From Planctomycetota bacterium (GTDB lineage: Bacteria; Planctomycetota; Phycisphaerae; WQYP01), in the NCBI GenBank assembly GCA_021818445.1, contig JAKAEB010000037.1, positions 1 through 37,923 on the forward strand: a stretch of 37,923 nucleotides of DNA, given 5' to 3'. The position numbers were made by a program, and so were the translations under genes. A model generated the notes under the pieces. The model was not told the DNA's origin and ran no database searches. It worked only from the letters and a program-made list of their open reading frames with translations. Positions 1 through 9,400 of this stretch are shown piece after piece. How positions within the stretch are numbered: position 1 is the first letter of the stretch; the number at the start of each line of letters is the position of its first letter.

Positions 1-185
1 ACAGTCTGTCAACATGGCCTTGCCTCCTTGCAAAATCCGAAAACGCTTCAAACACCGTGATTTTACAGGGTGCAAGGCCTATGCGCAAGCGCACAAACCA
101 CTACACTGATGAAATATTCGGGCTAAGGCAAATTGGATGTTCCTTGAGCGCAGACAGAATCTTTTGATCCGCCTAATATCAGGGG
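1..185. other. Upstream non-coding edge with an inverted repeat
   Basis: No gene is seen before position 186; an in-frame TAA at 174-176 closes the reading frame just upstream of the first CDS. The stretch holds an 8-bp inverted repeat, GGCCTTGC at 17-24 and GCAAGGCC at 72-79, followed by a small palindrome TGCGCAAGCGCA at about 82-93. This could be part of an RNA or regulatory structure of a gene outside the window, but no known family is recognised. Confidence 0.3.
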
Positions 186-1271
186 ATGTATAAATCATCC
201 AGCCGAGAATCATTTGAATCTGCCCTGAAAAAAATTGAATCTTTTGCCTCGTCGGTCGACCATGAAGGCCATTGGCCGGCGGCCAGCATCAAGGCCCTGC
301 AACGCTGTGGGGCCTTGGCGTGGGCCGTTCCCAAGGCGTTCGGCGGGGGCGGCGTGCCACCATTGCAGATCCATCGGCGCTATGAGCAAATTGCGGCCAC
401 GTGTCTGACCACAGCCCTGATACTTACCCAGCGCGATGCGGCAGTTGAATTTTTGGCGGCGGCAGACGCTAACTTCTCCGCCCAGCAGTTGCTGCGCGAC
501 GTTGCCGCCCACCGGCGCATGGTGTCGGTCGGCATTTCGCAGGTTACCACATCTACCCGACACGGCCGATCGGCATTGACCGCCAAACCCACCGCCGATG
601 GATTTCGTCTCGATGGATTTATTCCCTGGGCCACCTCAGTGCATCATTGCACCGATTTGGTGGCCGCAGCCGACGCCGGCGATGGCAACAAGCTTGTGTT
701 CATACTGCCCATGGCTTTGCCGGGGGTAGCAGCGCAGCCGGCCAAACCTATGGCGGTGCTTAACGGGTCCGATACCGCTTCCGTCAAGCTCTCGGCCGTC
801 CGCATTCATAGGGATTTGGTATTGGCCGGCCCAACGGTCGATGCCTTGAAGATTCGATCGCGCCGCCGCCGCTTTACACTTAATACATGTGTATTGCCGC
901 TGGGTGTGGCGGCCGGCGCTTTGACCGATGCGCGGCGGGAGCTTGAATCCCGCTCGCGGGTGTGCCGCGCCACGGTCAGCAAGTTGCAGAAGGAATGGAA
1001 GCATATTTCCGCGCAGGTATACCGGCACGGAATGGGCACGGCAATCGTTGCCAGTGACCCGATGGCTGTGGAACTTCGTGCGTCGTGTAATCATCTGGCC
1101 ATGCGGTGTGCACTGGCCGCATTGGAACTCGCCAAAGGGCGGGGTTTACAGGCGGATCACGCGGCCCAGCGAAGGGTGCGCGAGGCGATGTTCTTTTTTG
1201 TGTGGTCCAGTCCAAACGCCGTTATTGAACAAACATTGGCGGGTCTGGCAGCCGAGCCACCCATCTGTTAA
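186..1271 (+). CDS. Acyl-CoA dehydrogenase-like flavoprotein
   Basis: A 361-residue protein with the overall layout of acyl-CoA dehydrogenases: an N-terminal helical part (about 1-115, with a segment around AVPKAFGGGG at 47-56 like the family's PxxxGG region), a middle beta domain (about 120-225) and a C-terminal helical bundle. Family members oxidise acyl-CoA thioesters with FAD. The usual C-terminal YEG-type segment that carries the catalytic glutamate of many members is not visible; the equivalent region reads FVWSSPNAVIEQ. It may therefore be a divergent or non-catalytic member. The ATG at 186 has no well-spaced Shine-Dalgarno site (GGGG lies directly against it), but an in-frame stop at 174 leaves no earlier start. 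It stands alone and converges on the GH4 gene. The fold call is moderate; the substrate is unknown. Confidence 0.7.
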   Translation: MYKSSSRESFESALKKIESFASSVDHEGHWPAASIKALQRCGALAWAVPKAFGGGGVPPLQIHRRYEQIAATCLTTALILTQRDAAVEFLAAADANFSAQQLLRDVAAHRRMVSVGISQVTTSTRHGRSALTAKPTADGFRLDGFIPWATSVHHCTDLVAAADAGDGNKLVFILPMALPGVAAQPAKPMAVLNGSDTASVKLSAVRIHRDLVLAGPTVDALKIRSRRRRFTLNTCVLPLGVAAGALTDARRELESRSRVCRATVSKLQKEWKHISAQVYRHGMGTAIVASDPMAVELRASCNHLAMRCALAALELAKGRGLQADHAAQRRVREAMFFFVWSSPNAVIEQTLAGLAAEPPIC

Positions 1272-1314
1272 CGCAATCATTCCGCAGTGCGGTTAAAACA
1301 CACCACGGACTCAT

Positions 1315-2694
1315 CTATGCCTTTCTCGACGCGCGGCGTGCTGCGATCAATTGCTCGGCGGTAGGTGGATCAAATGGGGATATTGCCGAGGCATGAAGAA
1401 TCCGCCTTTGAAGTGATGGAATGGATTGCCCGTGGGCTAGAATCAATTCGTCACACATTGCGGTTATCTGATCCGGTGTAAGCATGGATGCGGTCAGCGG
1501 GTCGAACATGCAGGCCTGATAAATGCAGTCGCGATTGCCCGTTTTGACGGCCTGGAGGAAAAAATCATGCCCCAGCACATGCGGCTGAATATATCCGAGC
1601 AGCGGTAGGGGCAGGTTGCCGACGGCTGTGAGTCGAATTATTCCCCGACCGACCATCGTGGGCGTTTCAACAATGGTCTGGGCCGGTAAATTGGTGATTG
1701 CACCATGGTTAGGCATATTGCCGTAGACAATTTCCGGTGCGCCACAAAAATAGGCGTGTATAACTTTGGCACCATATTCCGGGCTGGGCGTGTGTGGCAG
1801 CGGGGTATGGTCATTGGCTGATTTCATCAGCGCCGCAAATTCCGTTTCACTTGTATCGCACCGCCGCAGATATTCATCAAGCGGCACCTCATACCGGCTG
1901 ATGCTCTTCGGCCCGTGGGGGATATACCATGGGTTGTATTCCGCGTGATGTTCGCTGGATTCGGTCATAAAAAAGCCCAGCCGCTCAAGGAGATCAAATC
2001 GCAGGCGGTCGTGCTTAGTTACCTCCGGGTTTTGTGCACAATTAAAAAGCCGCGGATATTGATCGACGCCGTTGTGCCGCAAGCTAAGAAACCCGGCCAT
2101 ATGATTGATGCCCGCACATTCAAATGAAAGTGAGCCGGGCGGCAGTCCCAAATACCATGTGATGCGATCGGCCGTACCCTGCACGCTGTGGCAAAGCCCG
2201 ACGACCCGACTGATTCCCTGATCGACAAAAACCCCCATGTTCATACTCATGGGATTGGTATAGTTGATCACCAGCGCATCGGGACAATGCTTTTGAATGG
2301 CGCGACACAATTGCACCAGAACGGGGTACGTCCGCAGGGCACGAAAAAGCCCTCCCGGTCCGGTGGTGTCAGCAATGGTGAAGTTCAAACCATATTTGCG
2401 TGGAATTTCAAAATCCAGCAGTGTCGATCCAAATCCGCCAACCTGAATCATGATGATCACTGCATCGGCATCCTGCAGCGCGGCACTCAAACTGGTGGAC
2501 CCGTCGATGGTTGGCTTTGCGCCGATGCCCGCTGCAACTCTGCGTCCCCATGCAAGTGCGGCGGAGAGCCGGTCGGAATCAATATCCATATAATAAATAG
2601 AAGAGTGATGAAACGCCGGATAACTTAATATATCACCCGTCAGATTGCGGGAAAACACCATACTCCCGGCACCGATCATCGCTACTTTGATCAA
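1315..2694 (-). CDS. Glycoside hydrolase family 4 enzyme, alpha-galactosidase (MelA)-like
   Basis: A 459-residue member of GH4, the NAD- and divalent-metal-dependent glycosidases that work by a redox-assisted elimination mechanism in the cytoplasm. The Rossmann motif IGAGS is at residues 7-11, DTTGPGG at 109-115, NYTNPM at 144-149, the metal-binding cysteine in GLCHSVQGT (C168) and the second metal ligand in AGINHMAGF (H198). The CHSVQGT form is, from memory, typical of MelA-type alpha-galactosidases rather than phospho-glucosidases; alpha-galacturonidase is the main alternative and would fit the nearby pectin genes. The start is a TTG at 2692-2694, chosen because an AGGTGAGG Shine-Dalgarno site lies just upstream (complement of 2700-2707) and the Rossmann motif follows at once. 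Length is normal for the family. Confidence 0.88.
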   Translation of the reverse strand: MIKVAMIGAGSMVFSRNLTGDILSYPAFHHSSIYYMDIDSDRLSAALAWGRRVAAGIGAKPTIDGSTSLSAALQDADAVIIMIQVGGFGSTLLDFEIPRKYGLNFTIADTTGPGGLFRALRTYPVLVQLCRAIQKHCPDALVINYTNPMSMNMGVFVDQGISRVVGLCHSVQGTADRITWYLGLPPGSLSFECAGINHMAGFLSLRHNGVDQYPRLFNCAQNPEVTKHDRLRFDLLERLGFFMTESSEHHAEYNPWYIPHGPKSISRYEVPLDEYLRRCDTSETEFAALMKSANDHTPLPHTPSPEYGAKVIHAYFCGAPEIVYGNMPNHGAITNLPAQTIVETPTMVGRGIIRLTAVGNLPLPLLGYIQPHVLGHDFFLQAVKTGNRDCIYQACMFDPLTASMLTPDQITAMCDELILAHGQSIPSLQRRILHASAISPFDPPTAEQLIAARRASRKA

Positions 2695-2890
2695 TTCAGC
2701 CTCACCTTCAGCATTTTTGTGTTCCGCAGAGCAATGCCATATCTGCCGCCGCGGCCCAACGCCGCAATTCTAGCCGATTGATCGCAGCGTGAGTAAAACA
2801 CCGCAGCACAGGACTGGATTAATCGCTACAATTGTGCGGACGCAGACCGCTACCCGGCGGCGGCAGCGGGCCGCTGGTAATCGGGGGCGG

Positions 2891-2911
2891 CCGCAGGAAA
2901 TTGGCCTGCGG
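2891..2911 (+). promoter_or_regulatory. Hairpin just before the nitroreductase ribosome site
   Basis: CCGCAGG (2891-2897) pairs perfectly with CCTGCGG (2905-2911) around a 7-nt loop. It ends about 12 nt before the AAGGAGA ribosome binding site (2924-2930) of the nitroreductase gene. It has no following T-run, so it is more likely a leader element or an operator than a terminator. Function is not known. Confidence 0.35.
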
Positions 2912-2937
2912 GCCAATGACAACAAGGAGACTGGACA

Positions 2938-3516
2938 ATGGGTACAACTGCTACGGTGCGGGAGCCGGAATTTCCGGTGGATCGGTTATTTTTAGATCGA
3001 TGGTCGCCGCGCGCCTTTTCTCCCGAGCCGATTCCGCACGCCACTTTGATGACCCTTTTTGAGGCGGCCCGGTGGGCACCATCGTGCTTTAATGATCAGC
3101 CGTGGTATTTTCTGTATGCCTCGGAAGAATCCGGTCTGCAGAAGATGCGGGCAATATTAGTGGAGAAAAACCGGCAGTGGGCCAGCAAGGCTCCGGTGTT
3201 GGCGCTGGTTTGCTCGCAGAAGTTTTTCAAGCATAACAGCCAGCCAAATCGTTGGGGGGCGTTTGACGCCGGTGCCGCGTGGATGAGCCTGGCGTTGCAG
3301 GCATCGATGCTGGGGCTTTGCGTGCATGGCATGGGTGGCTTTGATGTCGATGCAGCGTACAGCACGCTGGGCTTAAACCGCGAAAAGGTGGACATTCACG
3401 CCGCCGTGGCCATTGGTCGCATGGGCGATCCCAAATTGTTGCCGGAAGATATGGCCAGTCGCGAAGGGCCTTCTCAACGCAGACCTCTGGCAGAGGTTGT
3501 GCGGGTCATCAGTTGA
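2938..3516 (+). CDS. Nitroreductase family protein
   Basis: A 192-residue FMN-dependent nitroreductase-fold protein, the usual length for the family. The N-terminal FMN-binding signature is seen as DRWSPRAFS at about residues 19-27, followed by AARWAPSCFNDQPW at about 44-57, where APSxxNxQPW is the hallmark. A later glycine-rich segment (GLCVHGMGGFD) fits the active-site region. Family members use NAD(P)H to reduce nitro compounds, quinones or related substrates in the cytoplasm; the physiological substrate cannot be read from sequence. The ATG at 2938 has a good AAGGAGA site at 2924-2930 with 7-nt spacing. It is divergent from the GH4 gene and appears monocistronic. Confidence 0.9.
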   Translation: MGTTATVREPEFPVDRLFLDRWSPRAFSPEPIPHATLMTLFEAARWAPSCFNDQPWYFLYASEESGLQKMRAILVEKNRQWASKAPVLALVCSQKFFKHNSQPNRWGAFDAGAAWMSLALQASMLGLCVHGMGGFDVDAAYSTLGLNREKVDIHAAVAIGRMGDPKLLPEDMASREGPSQRRPLAEVVRVIS

Positions 3517-3604
3517 GCGCCGGGCGCTGGCGCAGCTAAAATGCCGCAGCGGCCAGGAGTCTGTCCGGTGGGTCATTGGGCGCATTGGCGTGCGCGTTGC
3601 CGCG

Positions 3605-3841
3605 TTAATGCATGTCGGGCGGTACACGTTTGCATGTGCGGCACCAATACCCCTTGCCCGTGGTACCCCACATAAGCAAATACACGCCGATACATCCGAT
3701 GAACAGCCCGCATGCCGATAGCCAGATGATCGAGAAAAAGAGCAATCCAAAAGTTACAGCTATCGCCAAGGCACCTGCGCCAATCAGCACGCGGCGATTT
3801 TTTTTTATTAATTCGGTTCCGCATACGGGACAATGAGGCAA
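3605..3841 (-). CDS. Small zinc-ribbon membrane protein
   Basis: A 78-residue protein with CPVCG near its start (residues 4-8) and CRTC near its end (about 70-73), together a split four-cysteine zinc ribbon. Between them lie two hydrophobic stretches (about 20-38 and 41-58) that look like a membrane hairpin. Both cysteine pairs would then sit on the same side of the membrane. The start is a TTG at 3839-3841 with GGGAG upstream (complement of 3849-3853). The sensible cysteine placement and hydrophobic pattern support this as a real gene. Function is unknown. Confidence 0.7.
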   Translation of the reverse strand: MPHCPVCGTELIKKNRRVLIGAGALAIAVTFGLLFFSIIWLSACGLFIGCIGVYLLMWGTTGKGYWCRTCKRVPPDMH

Positions 3842-3934
3842 TTGTCAGCTCCCGACATAAACCCTTGCTTCAGCACCACTGTGCCATGGCGGAATTCATC
3901 GGCCATTCAATCGAGGCCCATTCCCTGCCTGTAG

Positions 3935-6043
3935 TTAGCCCTTATGTTCTCCGGAGAGCTTGGCGGCTTCAAGTGCCGCAATTCCGGCGTCATCCAGGTT
4001 CTGGTGTCCGACAACCGTGCCATCGTCGAGCGGATTGCGGGCGACTGATTTAAGGTGGATAAAGAGCTTTTTCAAGTCGATAATGCTGCCCCATGTGAAC
4101 CACACCGTAACAGCGACACCCACGATGAATTCCAGCGCCACATATGAAACATAACTGTAATTAATCCACCAATGTTCCGGCCAGGGATGGATGATATTCC
4201 AGATCACGATCACTACAAACGCGACAAACCAACCGAAGCGATAAATGAACAAACTCATGGAAATGAACATATCGCTGCGGGTGAAGGTGGATGTAATCCC
4301 CAGCAGCGATCGAATGGTGAGTTTTTTCGGAAGCGCCGCTTTCATCGCCCTTTCCTCGTCTGATGCGTACTGACCCCGGTGCAGCATGCGGTCCAGGTTA
4401 AATGGCTGGCGATATGTAAAAATCGACAGTCCGACATAAAAAATAATGGCGGTGAGAATGGAGAAGAACCATATCCAGTTACCATTAAAAATAAAGTGAT
4501 GCGGCCGGATATGCCAGTTCAATTGCGGTATCGCCGCTGAAAGCGATGCCGACGCCGTGGCCACCGCGGTCAGAAATGGCCGATGCCCGGATTTTAGCCA
4601 CGGGTAGATGCTTGAGGGCCAGGTGCGTGCCAGCACGAAGCCGCCGATGGTTACCGCCAACCCGCTGATCATCGCACCCCATGCCCCGGCGGTGGTGCCG
4701 CGCCGGAAATAAAAGCCACCAATAATGCACGCTCCGGCACCTGAGAATATGGCTGCGGCCAGTGCCAAAAACATCGTGATGTATTGCGTTTGGGGAAATA
4801 GTGCGCTAAACAGAAATGCAAAGAGGGCCACGCCGATCACGGCCAGTCGCAGGGCCAGGAGATGCTGCCGGGTTTTCATGGGGCGCTTGCGCAGCGGTAC
4901 GATGACATCCTGCACAAATATGCTGCCCCATGAGTGCATCATGGTGACATCGGTTGATATCTGGGCAAATAACATGACCGCCGCGAACATCCCCTTTATA
5001 CCGATGGGCAATATCAGACGCAGCGCGATGGGTGCGGCCAACTGAGCTTTAATGGCGGGGTTTTTCACACTGTTAAGAATGGTGTTGACTTGTGCCGCCC
5101 CAGCGGAAAATTGCATCGAGTGTAAAACGCAAAATGCGCACATGGCTGTCACCGTCAGCAGCAGAGTGCGGGCCTCGTTTCGCCATGGGCCGAGGATGGC
5201 ACCCATTTTCTGTTCGTGGGCGTTGATGGCCGCCGAGCGAAATCCATAACCCGCCTGCTGGCTTTGCCATCCGTAAGCAAAGCCAAAAATCTGGATGGCC
5301 ATGTACCAGAAGTTAAAGCTGCTGATTTTGGATTCATTAAACGGATTAAACATTGACCGTCCCGTCGGCTGATGCATACTGTGTGCAATCTGCGACCAGT
5401 GGAACATCATCAGCAGGGCAATGGTGATTACCACATAAAAAATCATTGAAATAAATCCCGCCAGCGAATCCACCACCATCGCCGTGAGTTGACCGCCCAT
5501 CAAAGTCAACACCACCCCGGGCGTCAGCAGCACCACCATCATCGGGATAAACGTGGGAATAATATGGCCGGCTACATGCAGTTGAGTGGGCAGGCCGCAG
5601 TAATAAATAAAAAACCGCGCGCCAACGGCGGGATATATGCCGTACGCCACAATGCCGGAAAGAAAAGCCAGCAGGCCCGCAAATACGCGGAACGCCTTGG
5701 AGTAGCGCAATTCAAAAAATTGCCCCAGCGTCATCACCCGGCTTTCGCGGTAGCGATATATGACAAAGCCCGAAAGGAGAATAAACAGCCACACCGCATT
5801 GTTGGCCAGTATCCAGAAGTTGTAGGCGGCAAATCCGGAGATAAAAAATATTTCATACTGTCCAATTACATTGGTGATGCCGAAGACGGCTTCGTTGCTG
5901 GCGGTAGCGACAAGATACCGTCCGGCAACCCGGCTGGCCGACATAAAATCTGCCACACTGCGAGTATATTTTCGCGTTTTGATGCCGATGATGGCGGTCA
6001 CCACTATCGGTATCAGCAGCGTAAGCCAGTCGAGTGGAGACAT
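3935..6043 (-). CDS. Sodium:solute symporter (SSS family)
   Basis: A 702-residue multi-spanning membrane protein of the SSS family, which couples Na+ entry to uptake of sugars, amino acids or organic acids. The N terminus has the family's first helix followed by a polar stretch (TRKYTRSVADFMSASRV, about 24-40) and a second membrane helix; about 13 or more hydrophobic segments follow. It is longer than the typical 500-600 residues because of an extra C-terminal part (about 590-702) with further membrane segments and a charged tail. GAGGA on the minus strand lies about 9 nt before the ATG at 6043. It is divergent from the pectin lyase operon, so its likely cargo is a pectin-derived sugar or uronate; that is inference from position. 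Confidence 0.9.
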   Translation of the reverse strand: MSPLDWLTLLIPIVVTAIIGIKTRKYTRSVADFMSASRVAGRYLVATASNEAVFGITNVIGQYEIFFISGFAAYNFWILANNAVWLFILLSGFVIYRYRESRVMTLGQFFELRYSKAFRVFAGLLAFLSGIVAYGIYPAVGARFFIYYCGLPTQLHVAGHIIPTFIPMMVVLLTPGVVLTLMGGQLTAMVVDSLAGFISMIFYVVITIALLMMFHWSQIAHSMHQPTGRSMFNPFNESKISSFNFWYMAIQIFGFAYGWQSQQAGYGFRSAAINAHEQKMGAILGPWRNEARTLLLTVTAMCAFCVLHSMQFSAGAAQVNTILNSVKNPAIKAQLAAPIALRLILPIGIKGMFAAVMLFAQISTDVTMMHSWGSIFVQDVIVPLRKRPMKTRQHLLALRLAVIGVALFAFLFSALFPQTQYITMFLALAAAIFSGAGACIIGGFYFRRGTTAGAWGAMISGLAVTIGGFVLARTWPSSIYPWLKSGHRPFLTAVATASASLSAAIPQLNWHIRPHHFIFNGNWIWFFSILTAIIFYVGLSIFTYRQPFNLDRMLHRGQYASDEERAMKAALPKKLTIRSLLGITSTFTRSDMFISMSLFIYRFGWFVAFVVIVIWNIIHPWPEHWWINYSYVSYVALEFIVGVAVTVWFTWGSIIDLKKLFIHLKSVARNPLDDGTVVGHQNLDDAGIAALEAAKLSGEHKG

Positions 6044-6496
6044 GAATTAGATCCTCTTTCTTTTTATTTTTTGGTATCTTCCCCGCACATCGATTCAAGG
6101 GGACAACCGCCATCGAACAGCCGCAAGGGATATCACAGACGTCCAAAAGAATCAATGGCCCGACGTGTCCGGCAATCAATCGAAATTTCCATGTAATTAC
6201 CACAAAAATGTTTTGCAATATGAATGTTTATGACGTAGACTTGCAGTGAACCGGGTGTGGATGCGGTGGACGGCATAATTCCGACGCGGAAATGGCATAT
6301 TCGGAAAGTTTTCACACCAAGTGGCGATCGAGAGCAAATAACAGTTCGCAGCATTGGCCCGCATTTTGTAGGCCGGTGCGGATGGGTTGCACCGCGAAGG
6401 ACGCAGCCATGCTTTGCGCGTTGGCAGCGTGCTTGTAGCACGTTGGCCGGTACCCCGGGTACATCCGGCGGGAGGTTTGCAACTGAGGAAACGGCG
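6044..6496. promoter_or_regulatory. Divergent intergenic region before the pectin lyase operon
   Basis: About 450 bases with no supported gene between the symporter and the lyase operon. The open frame continues upstream from the chosen lyase start to 6257, but that part has no secretion signal and no family similarity. Close to the lyase gene there are two small perfect inverted repeats: CGTGCT/AGCACG at 6428-6433 and 6437-6442, and GTACC/GGTAC at 6450-6454 and 6458-6462. They may form consecutive hairpins in the mRNA leader. No convincing sigma70 promoter was identified. Confidence 0.4.
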
Positions 6497-9400
6497 ATGA
6501 AATATATTGGGCATAAATATCGCATAATTACCATGGCGGCTGCCGCCACTTGTGGAACTTGTGCGCTTCATGTCCACGCGGCCGTGCCCACCGCCTTCCC
6601 CGGGGCATTGGGTTTTGGCGCTGGCGCCACCGGCGGGCGCAATGGATCGGTGCAGGTCGTCTCCAACCTGAACGATTCCGGTGCCGGCTCATTTCGACAG
6701 GCGGTAAGCACGCCAAATTCCATTGTTGTTTTTGATGTCGGCGGCGTGATAAACCTGCAGTCGGAACTGGCCATTGCCAGCAATGTCACCATCCTCGGCC
6801 AGACTGCACCGGGACAGGGCATCGCCCTGGATGGGGGGCCGGGCGGCTACAACATTTCATTATCCGGATCATCCAACGACATCGTGCAGTATCTGCGTGT
6901 GATGCAGGGTGGGCCCAGCACCGTGCAGAAGACCGCCGTGGAAATGTACAACACCAGCAACGCCATTCTGGATCATATCTCGGTGGAATACGCCCCATAT
7001 GACTCAATCGACATGACGGGCGACGGCGGCGATATCACCATTGAAAATTCTTTGCTTGCCGATCCTATCCTGCGACAGCAATTCAATGTCCATGCCCAGA
7101 ATACCGGACCGGACTCCTTTTTTAACAATATTTTTGCCAACGCCGACAACCGCAATCCGATGGCCAAGGCTGATACGCAGTTTGTCAACAATGTGATTTA
7201 CGATTTCCGTGCGGGGTATACGGTGGCCGACACGGGCGGAAAATTCAATCAGGATATATTGGATAATTATTTCATCACCGGGCCATCAACCACAAACCCG
7301 GGCGACGCGTTTTTTCAGATGGACTCCAACATCAGCGCCTATTCCGCTGGTAACCTGGAAAACAGCAGCCGCAATGGTGTTCTGGCAGGCACTACCGTCA
7401 GTCCGTCAGGTGTCACCGTGGCGCGTTCCCCCTTTTATTCTGAATCGCCCTCCAGTGCCCTTGACGCCTACGCCTACGATCTGGCCAACGCCGGTGATTC
7501 TCTCCATCCCAATGCTGTTGATGCACAGGCGCTTTCACAGGTCAGTTCTCTTGGAACTACCGGGGCCGTTTACAACTCCCCGCAGGATACTGGGTTGGCC
7601 AATGGCGGATTTGGAACCATTCAAGGGGGAGGCCTGCCGTTAGGCGGGCAATCCGGCGATGTACCCGACGCGTGGATTCAGCAGCAAGGATTCACCAATG
7701 CTGATTTCGCCAACCCCACCGGTGACTATAACCACACGGGATACGACAATATTGAAAAATACGCAGCAGCCTTGGCCGGAGAACCGATTCAACTTGGCCA
7801 AAAAGTTTTCTGGAATGGGGCCACAGGCAATAATACATGGGCGACGCCTGCCAACTGGTCAACTTCAGCAACTTCCAATGTAGCCTACGGTTCAGTTCCG
7901 CAGCCGCTGGATGACGTGCAATTTGATGCCACCGCGAACATCACGCTGGGTGCCGATCAAACCATTCATAGCCTCACAGCCACGTCCGGCCAGGCTGTTA
8001 CCATCGGTGCCGGTACACACTCGCTGACTATTGATGCGGGTGGCATCACCAACCGCGGCCCCGGCGCTTTGACGATAAATTCTCCTGTTATTCTCGATGG
8101 GGGCGCTATCGAAGCCGCCGATGGAAATGTCGGCCTGACGGCCGGTTTATCAGTCAATAACAGCGGCGTAATGGTTAATGCCGACTCCGGAACAACACTT
8201 GCGCTCAACGGTGCATTGAATGTCGATCACTCCACGGTCGATTTCAGCGGCGGCGGAACCATTACCGCCAGCGCTCTATCCAACGACAACAGCACCGGCA
8301 TCATTGGTGATTGGGCCACGTTTAACCACACCGACTGGGCTACCATCAGCCATGGTCAGTTGGCTCCTTATGCCGGTTACGTTGACTACTCCGGATCCGG
8401 TACCGTCAACCAGCAGGCCGGTTACCACACCAGTGCCAATTTTCGTATTACCGGCGAATCGACGGGTGCTGTGACGCTTTCCACCGGCACCACAGATATT
8501 AATACGCTGCTCGATGCCGATCAGACCACCGCGCGGACGGTTGGCATTGCGGGGGGAGATACCCTCCGCCTCGGCAGTTCGGGCGGCATCATGCAGGCTG
8601 CGGATGGCTTGGGGCTTACGATGGGTACCGTACCGGGAACTGGCGCAATTACCGCTGGCGGCCCGGACACGAATGCGGTGGGGCGACTGACTATCATCAA
8701 TGATTCCACTGCCGCACCGATAATTGTTAATTCCGATATTACGGATAACAGCAGCGGAGCGGTCACATTGACGACGTCGGGTTCCGGTGTGACACTGCTG
8801 GCGGGAACAAATACCTATTCCGGTGGCACCTACATAGACGCCGGGACTCTGCTGCTTGGAAGCGCCGTCGCCCTGTCGTCCTCCGGCACCGTGAATATCA
8901 GCCAAGGGGCCGCTTTGGATGTTGGGGGACAAAACGTAACCATCGCGTCACTATCCGGCTCGGGCACCATCGATAATAACGATCCGAACTTCACCGGCCG
9001 ATACACGTTGACGCTGGGCGGCGATAATTCCGGCAGCACCTTCAATGGTGATATCCGTGACTCCGTTGGAACTCTCGGCATCGTTAAAAATGGAACGGGA
9101 ACACTTACCCTTGGGGGCGCAAGCACATTCAGCGGTGGGGTGGTGTTAAACGGCGGCAACCTGAATCTGACGAATCTTTCCGGTGCTGGGGTGGGCACGA
9201 TCACACTTAACGCCGGCCAACTGCTGGATTCCGGCTATATCACCAATGATATCTATGTCCCCAGCGGCCACACGTCGACAGTTCTATTTCAAAATAACAA
9301 TTACGCCACGCTGGGCGGGGCGGCCCAGGCTACCGGTACGCTGCGAGGTGGCGGCACCCTCACTATCGAGGCATACTATGTGCGAAACCTGCTTGGCGGA

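Noticed and set aside
1277..1300. CCGCAGTGCGG as a terminator between the acyl-CoA dehydrogenase-like and GH4 genes
   Set aside because: The arms would leave only a one-base loop and there is no T-run.
6360..6470. Possible cyclic-di-GMP riboswitch upstream of the pectin operon
   Set aside because: A GGACGCAGCC string resembles part of the consensus, but the other conserved strands do not fit.
6257..6496. Possible longer N terminus for the pectate-lyase-like protein
   Set aside because: The extra 80 residues lack a signal peptide, while the ATG at 6497 has a good ribosome site and begins one.
8276..8932. Long minus-strand frame of 218 residues inside the pectate-lyase-like gene
   Set aside because: It lies antisense to a well-supported secreted protein in GC-rich repeats, which commonly keep other frames open.
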